Assembly: GCA_009823395.1 (NCBI GenBank)
Contig: CM020517.1
Coordinates: 13,129,001 to 13,193,000, forward strand
DNA: 64,000 nt
Direction of reading: 5' to 3'
From: Thamnaconus septentrionalis
Taxonomy: Eukaryota; Chordata; Actinopteri; Tetraodontiformes; Monacanthidae
The notes beneath the pieces are model-generated. The model had not been told where the DNA came from. It ran no database searches and was given only the letters and a program-made list of their open reading frames with translations. Made by a program: the position numbers and the translations under genes. Shown one piece after another: positions 61,801 to 64,000 of this stretch (position 1 is its first letter; every line of letters starts with the position of its first letter).

Positions 61801-62258
61801 CAGACATGTGAGCCGACGGTCCTAATGGAGGCTATTGTCCAAGATCTGTGGCTCTGATGTGGTAAACAGTCATGAGACAACCGCTTCTCCAATTACAATT
61901 TCACTGGGCTGCAACACGACCCGTAATCGCTCGTACGAGCTCGGCCCAAGTCAGCCCTCGGATGCGATGTTTCCTATTGAGAGGAGGAAATCCGCGTCTC
62001 TCCGGCGGTTTCACTTAACCTTTTCCCAACGTTTTCCCAGGAAAAGTTTCCCTTTCATGTGGTTTGCGTATCTTAGCGATGGCGGGAGGAACGAGCGGGC
62101 AGCCTACCAGTCTTCCTTCTCCGCTGCTTGTGTGTTTTGGACGGCGGTGCGGCGAGCGGTAACAGTGCGCCGGGGCCACTCATGAGGGAGACAGGCGTGC
62201 ATCATTTGCGGGCTGAATGAGAAGGAGGGAGCCAGCGTTCTTTGGGTTGTTCAGGATC

Positions 62259-62261
<3 letters not shown>

Positions 62262-62293
<32 letters not shown>
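62262..62293. repeat. Poly-T tract (about 32 T)
   Basis: Uninterrupted T-run, possibly an old retroelement tail. Flanks show no clear SINE body. Confidence 0.93.
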
Positions 62294-62294
<1 letters not shown>

Positions 62295-62357
62295 GTCGGA
62301 GGGGGAGGAGGGGGTGCTGTTTCCACAGAGAGGGAAAGTGATGATGCAGCACCAACC

Positions 62358-62358
<1 letters not shown>

Positions 62359-62392
<34 letters not shown>
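62359..62392. repeat. (GA)n microsatellite
   Basis: About 16 GA units, close to the poly-T tract. Confidence 0.92.
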
Positions 62393-63084
62393 TGAATAGG
62401 ACGCGTTACATAAGATGGCGTAGTTTTCCAAGAATTCAAGCTGAGTTTTGGACCAATACGTTTCATCTGCAATGCAACATCAAAGCGTGCAGGCAAAACT
62501 TTGACATGTTGTAATCAAGTCACACCGAACGGCAGCTTTGGAAACTGAATTCAGACTGCTACATATTGCATCCCTGTCGAAGCATCTGGGCTCCTTTCAA
62601 GTTCTGGAAGTCTTTTTTTTTTAATACCTCTTATCCAAAAGGCTTATCCACCTCTGAAGAACTCAAAGAACTTTCAAGGAGAGGGACGTTAAGAACTAGT
62701 GGTGGGGTGGGGGGATGTACAGGTATCTTCAACCCTCAAAAGTTACCCTGACCTGGATGACTGAGAATCTTCACAGACACGTCATGATCCCTGATAGGCT
62801 AATAATAGAAGCCTGCTTTAATTGATTTTAATAATGCTAAAACATATTATGCTCACTTCAAGGAATCCAGTAATCAGTAGCTAAGGAACCTCGAGAGAAA
62901 AAACAACAACAAACATTTGGTTTCAATTTCAAAGTCGGGATATTAGAATAGCACCAACTTAATCAATAACTACATCTAAAGTGCAGCTGCATTAATGATT
63001 CCAACGGTAGTCCTGTTCAACGGGGGAATTGCAGAAGACACACACGGTAACATGATGTAACTTGGCCGCCTGTATGTGTGTGCG

Positions 63085-63121
63085 CGCGTGCGCGCTCTCC
63101 GTCTCTCTCGCGCGCGCGCGG
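63085..63121. repeat. Alternating CG/GC-rich tract
   Basis: gcgcgcgtgcgcgc and, 30 bp on, cgcgcgcgcg: a purine-pyrimidine alternation with Z-DNA potential, about 650 bp upstream of the start codon at 63772. Confidence 0.7.
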
Positions 63122-63401
63122 ACACATGGACCGAGCTGTGCAGTCAGTGGAGCAACAATGCGGCCGACAAAGGGGGAGTTTCTTCTTGCAAAGCGCATGC
63201 AATCCCTACGAAAAAAAAAAAAAAAAATCCCGGTGACTTCAGTTCCAAGGAGGTGGTGATATTCATGGGAGCACGATTCAAACTCTCACTTGGAGCAGGA
63301 GACCAGCACTGAGCTGCCCTGGAGCCAGCGCACGGCTGCTGCTGCTGCTCTCTTTTACAAACACATGGATTAATGCCCGTTCTGCTGGGAAGAAGAAAAA
63401 A

Positions 63402-63430
63402 AATATATTTATATATATATATATATATTG
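63402..63430. repeat. (AT)n tract
   Basis: Short AT run about 340 bp upstream of the putative ltbp2 start codon. Confidence 0.85.
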
Positions 63431-63540
63431 CATGCTGCTGACGCGCAGGAAGGAGTGAGATTTTTCTTAGCTTGTAGTTAATTGGCGCCGATTTACTTGT
63501 GAAGCTGAGGACATTCTGGGCAGAATCCTACCTGGGCATT

Positions 63541-63594
63541 ATGAAGACATATCCAGGTTATTTTCACTCCCGGGGGAGGATGCCGATTTGCTGA
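63541..63594 (+). other. Upstream ORF in the putative ltbp2 leader
   Basis: ATG at 63541 reads 17 codons (MKTYPGYFHS...) to TGA at 63592, ending 177 nt before the main start. If transcribed, it could dampen translation of the main frame. Confidence 0.35.
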
Positions 63595-63771
63595 ACTTGT
63601 GCAAAATCGCCGGGGATTTATTTTATTCTATTTTATTTTTATTTTTTTTTGCACTCTTTAAAACATTTGATCCTATTTCAGCGGCTCTCGCTGAAACTGA
63701 AACGCGACCTGCGACCATTTACGCGGTTACTTTGGGAGGGGGGGGGGAAATAAAACTTTGCAGAGCCCAAG

Positions 63772-64000
63772 ATGGACCGCGCAGGATTTGCCCTTCTAGT
63801 AATTCTGGCCGTTGCGCTCGTTCGAATTAGTGACAGTCAAAGAGGCGCAACAGGTGGGAGAAGAGAAGAGGGCGCAGGGGCAGGGCGGGCGCTCCGGGAC
63901 CAGCACCAGCACCAGCACCAGCACCAGTCCCGGGACAGCGATCAGGGTCAGCTGCCAAGGCGGCCAGAGGGCGCCGCGTCGCCCGCTTCGTCCCACCAGA
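63772..64000 (+). CDS. ltbp2: Secreted protein, 5' end; probable latent TGF-beta-binding protein 2
   Basis: The start ATG at 63772 (context ccaagATGg) opens a frame to the window end (76 codons), continuing beyond. Residues 1-22 are a signal peptide (MDRAGFALLVILAVALVRIS), with likely cleavage just before QRG. The following region is Arg/Gly/Gln-rich with a CAGCAC-encoded QHQHQHQHQ run, and has no cysteine. LTBP proteins are extracellular matrix microfibril components; LTBP2 itself binds fibrillin and fibulin-5 rather than latent TGF-beta. The identification rests on synteny: in human, LTBP2 lies next to the 3' end of AREL1 on the same strand, as here, and human LTBP2 also begins mature with QR followed by a basic stretch. 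None of the diagnostic EGF or TB domains is in the window. A GT donor at 63854 could end the exon earlier. Confidence 0.55.
   Translation, partial: MDRAGFALLVILAVALVRISDSQRGATGGRREEGAGAGRALRDQHQHQHQHQSRDSDQGQLPRRPEGAASPASSHQ

Larger units (their letters stand above)
42613..63400. other. About 21-kb intergenic region arel1 to putative ltbp2
   Basis: No ORF in any frame shows family motifs, consistent codon use and splice sites together, so I annotate no gene. Content is mixed: AT/GC-balanced DNA, microsatellites, a MITE, dispersed repeats and the 197-bp tandem repeat, each listed separately. Distal regulatory elements or a long non-coding RNA could be present, but nothing in the sequence alone shows them. 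Confidence 0.55.

Noticed and set aside
1..64000. CRISPR arrays, phage, plasmid or bacterial operon features
   Set aside because: The regularly spaced repeats present are microsatellites or one 197-bp satellite. All recognised genes are vertebrate split genes.

Overview
The window is nuclear DNA of a ray-finned (teleost) fish. The evidence is vertebrate split genes with GT-AG introns, many only 75-120 bp long, intact matches to vertebrate gene families, tRNA-derived SINEs, long dinucleotide microsatellites and a gene order resembling human 14q24.3. There are no bacterial, plasmid, phage or CRISPR features. Gene names come from family motifs I recognise; exon boundaries were worked out by hand from splice sites and reading phase.

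Layout, left to right. rps6kl1 (minus; 5' part only, running off the left edge) occupies 1-3966. Two tandem olfactomedin-4-like secreted protein genes (minus) follow at 5261-6957 and 8745-10598. lrrc74a (minus, 11362-14940) stands head to head with angel1 (plus, 15439-19650). angel1 converges on vash1 (minus, 22918-26397). fcf1 (minus, 28122-30451) stands head to head with arel1 (plus, 31558-40485, with a 3' UTR to about 42.6 kb). About 21 kb of repeat-bearing DNA without recognisable genes follows. At 63772 a secreted-protein gene begins on the plus strand; position, orientation and signal-peptide junction suggest ltbp2.

Functions are mostly unrelated housekeeping or secretory roles: pseudokinase-like trafficking protein (rps6kl1), mucosal or extracellular olfactomedins, an LRR/EF-hand-like protein, a CCR4-type EEP hydrolase (angel1), a tubulin carboxypeptidase (vash1), an 18S rRNA-processing PIN nuclease (fcf1), a HECT ubiquitin ligase (arel1) and a matrix protein (ltbp2). 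What links them is conserved linkage. lrrc74a-angel1-vash1 and fcf1-arel1-ltbp2 keep the relative order and orientation of human 14q24.3. Having rps6kl1 next to angel1/vash1 mirrors the paralogous human 1q32.3 group RPS6KC1-ANGEL2-VASH2.

The non-coding part holds two copies of a SINE with target-site duplications, a MITE-like element with about 27-bp inverted ends and probable relatives, a dispersed repeat family with a near-palindromic core, a 197-bp tandem repeat carrying telomere-type TTAGGG runs, and many microsatellites. I found no convincing new biological system. The best leads are the 198-residue N-terminal extension of arel1 with SAM-like segments and the conserved ohnolog linkage.
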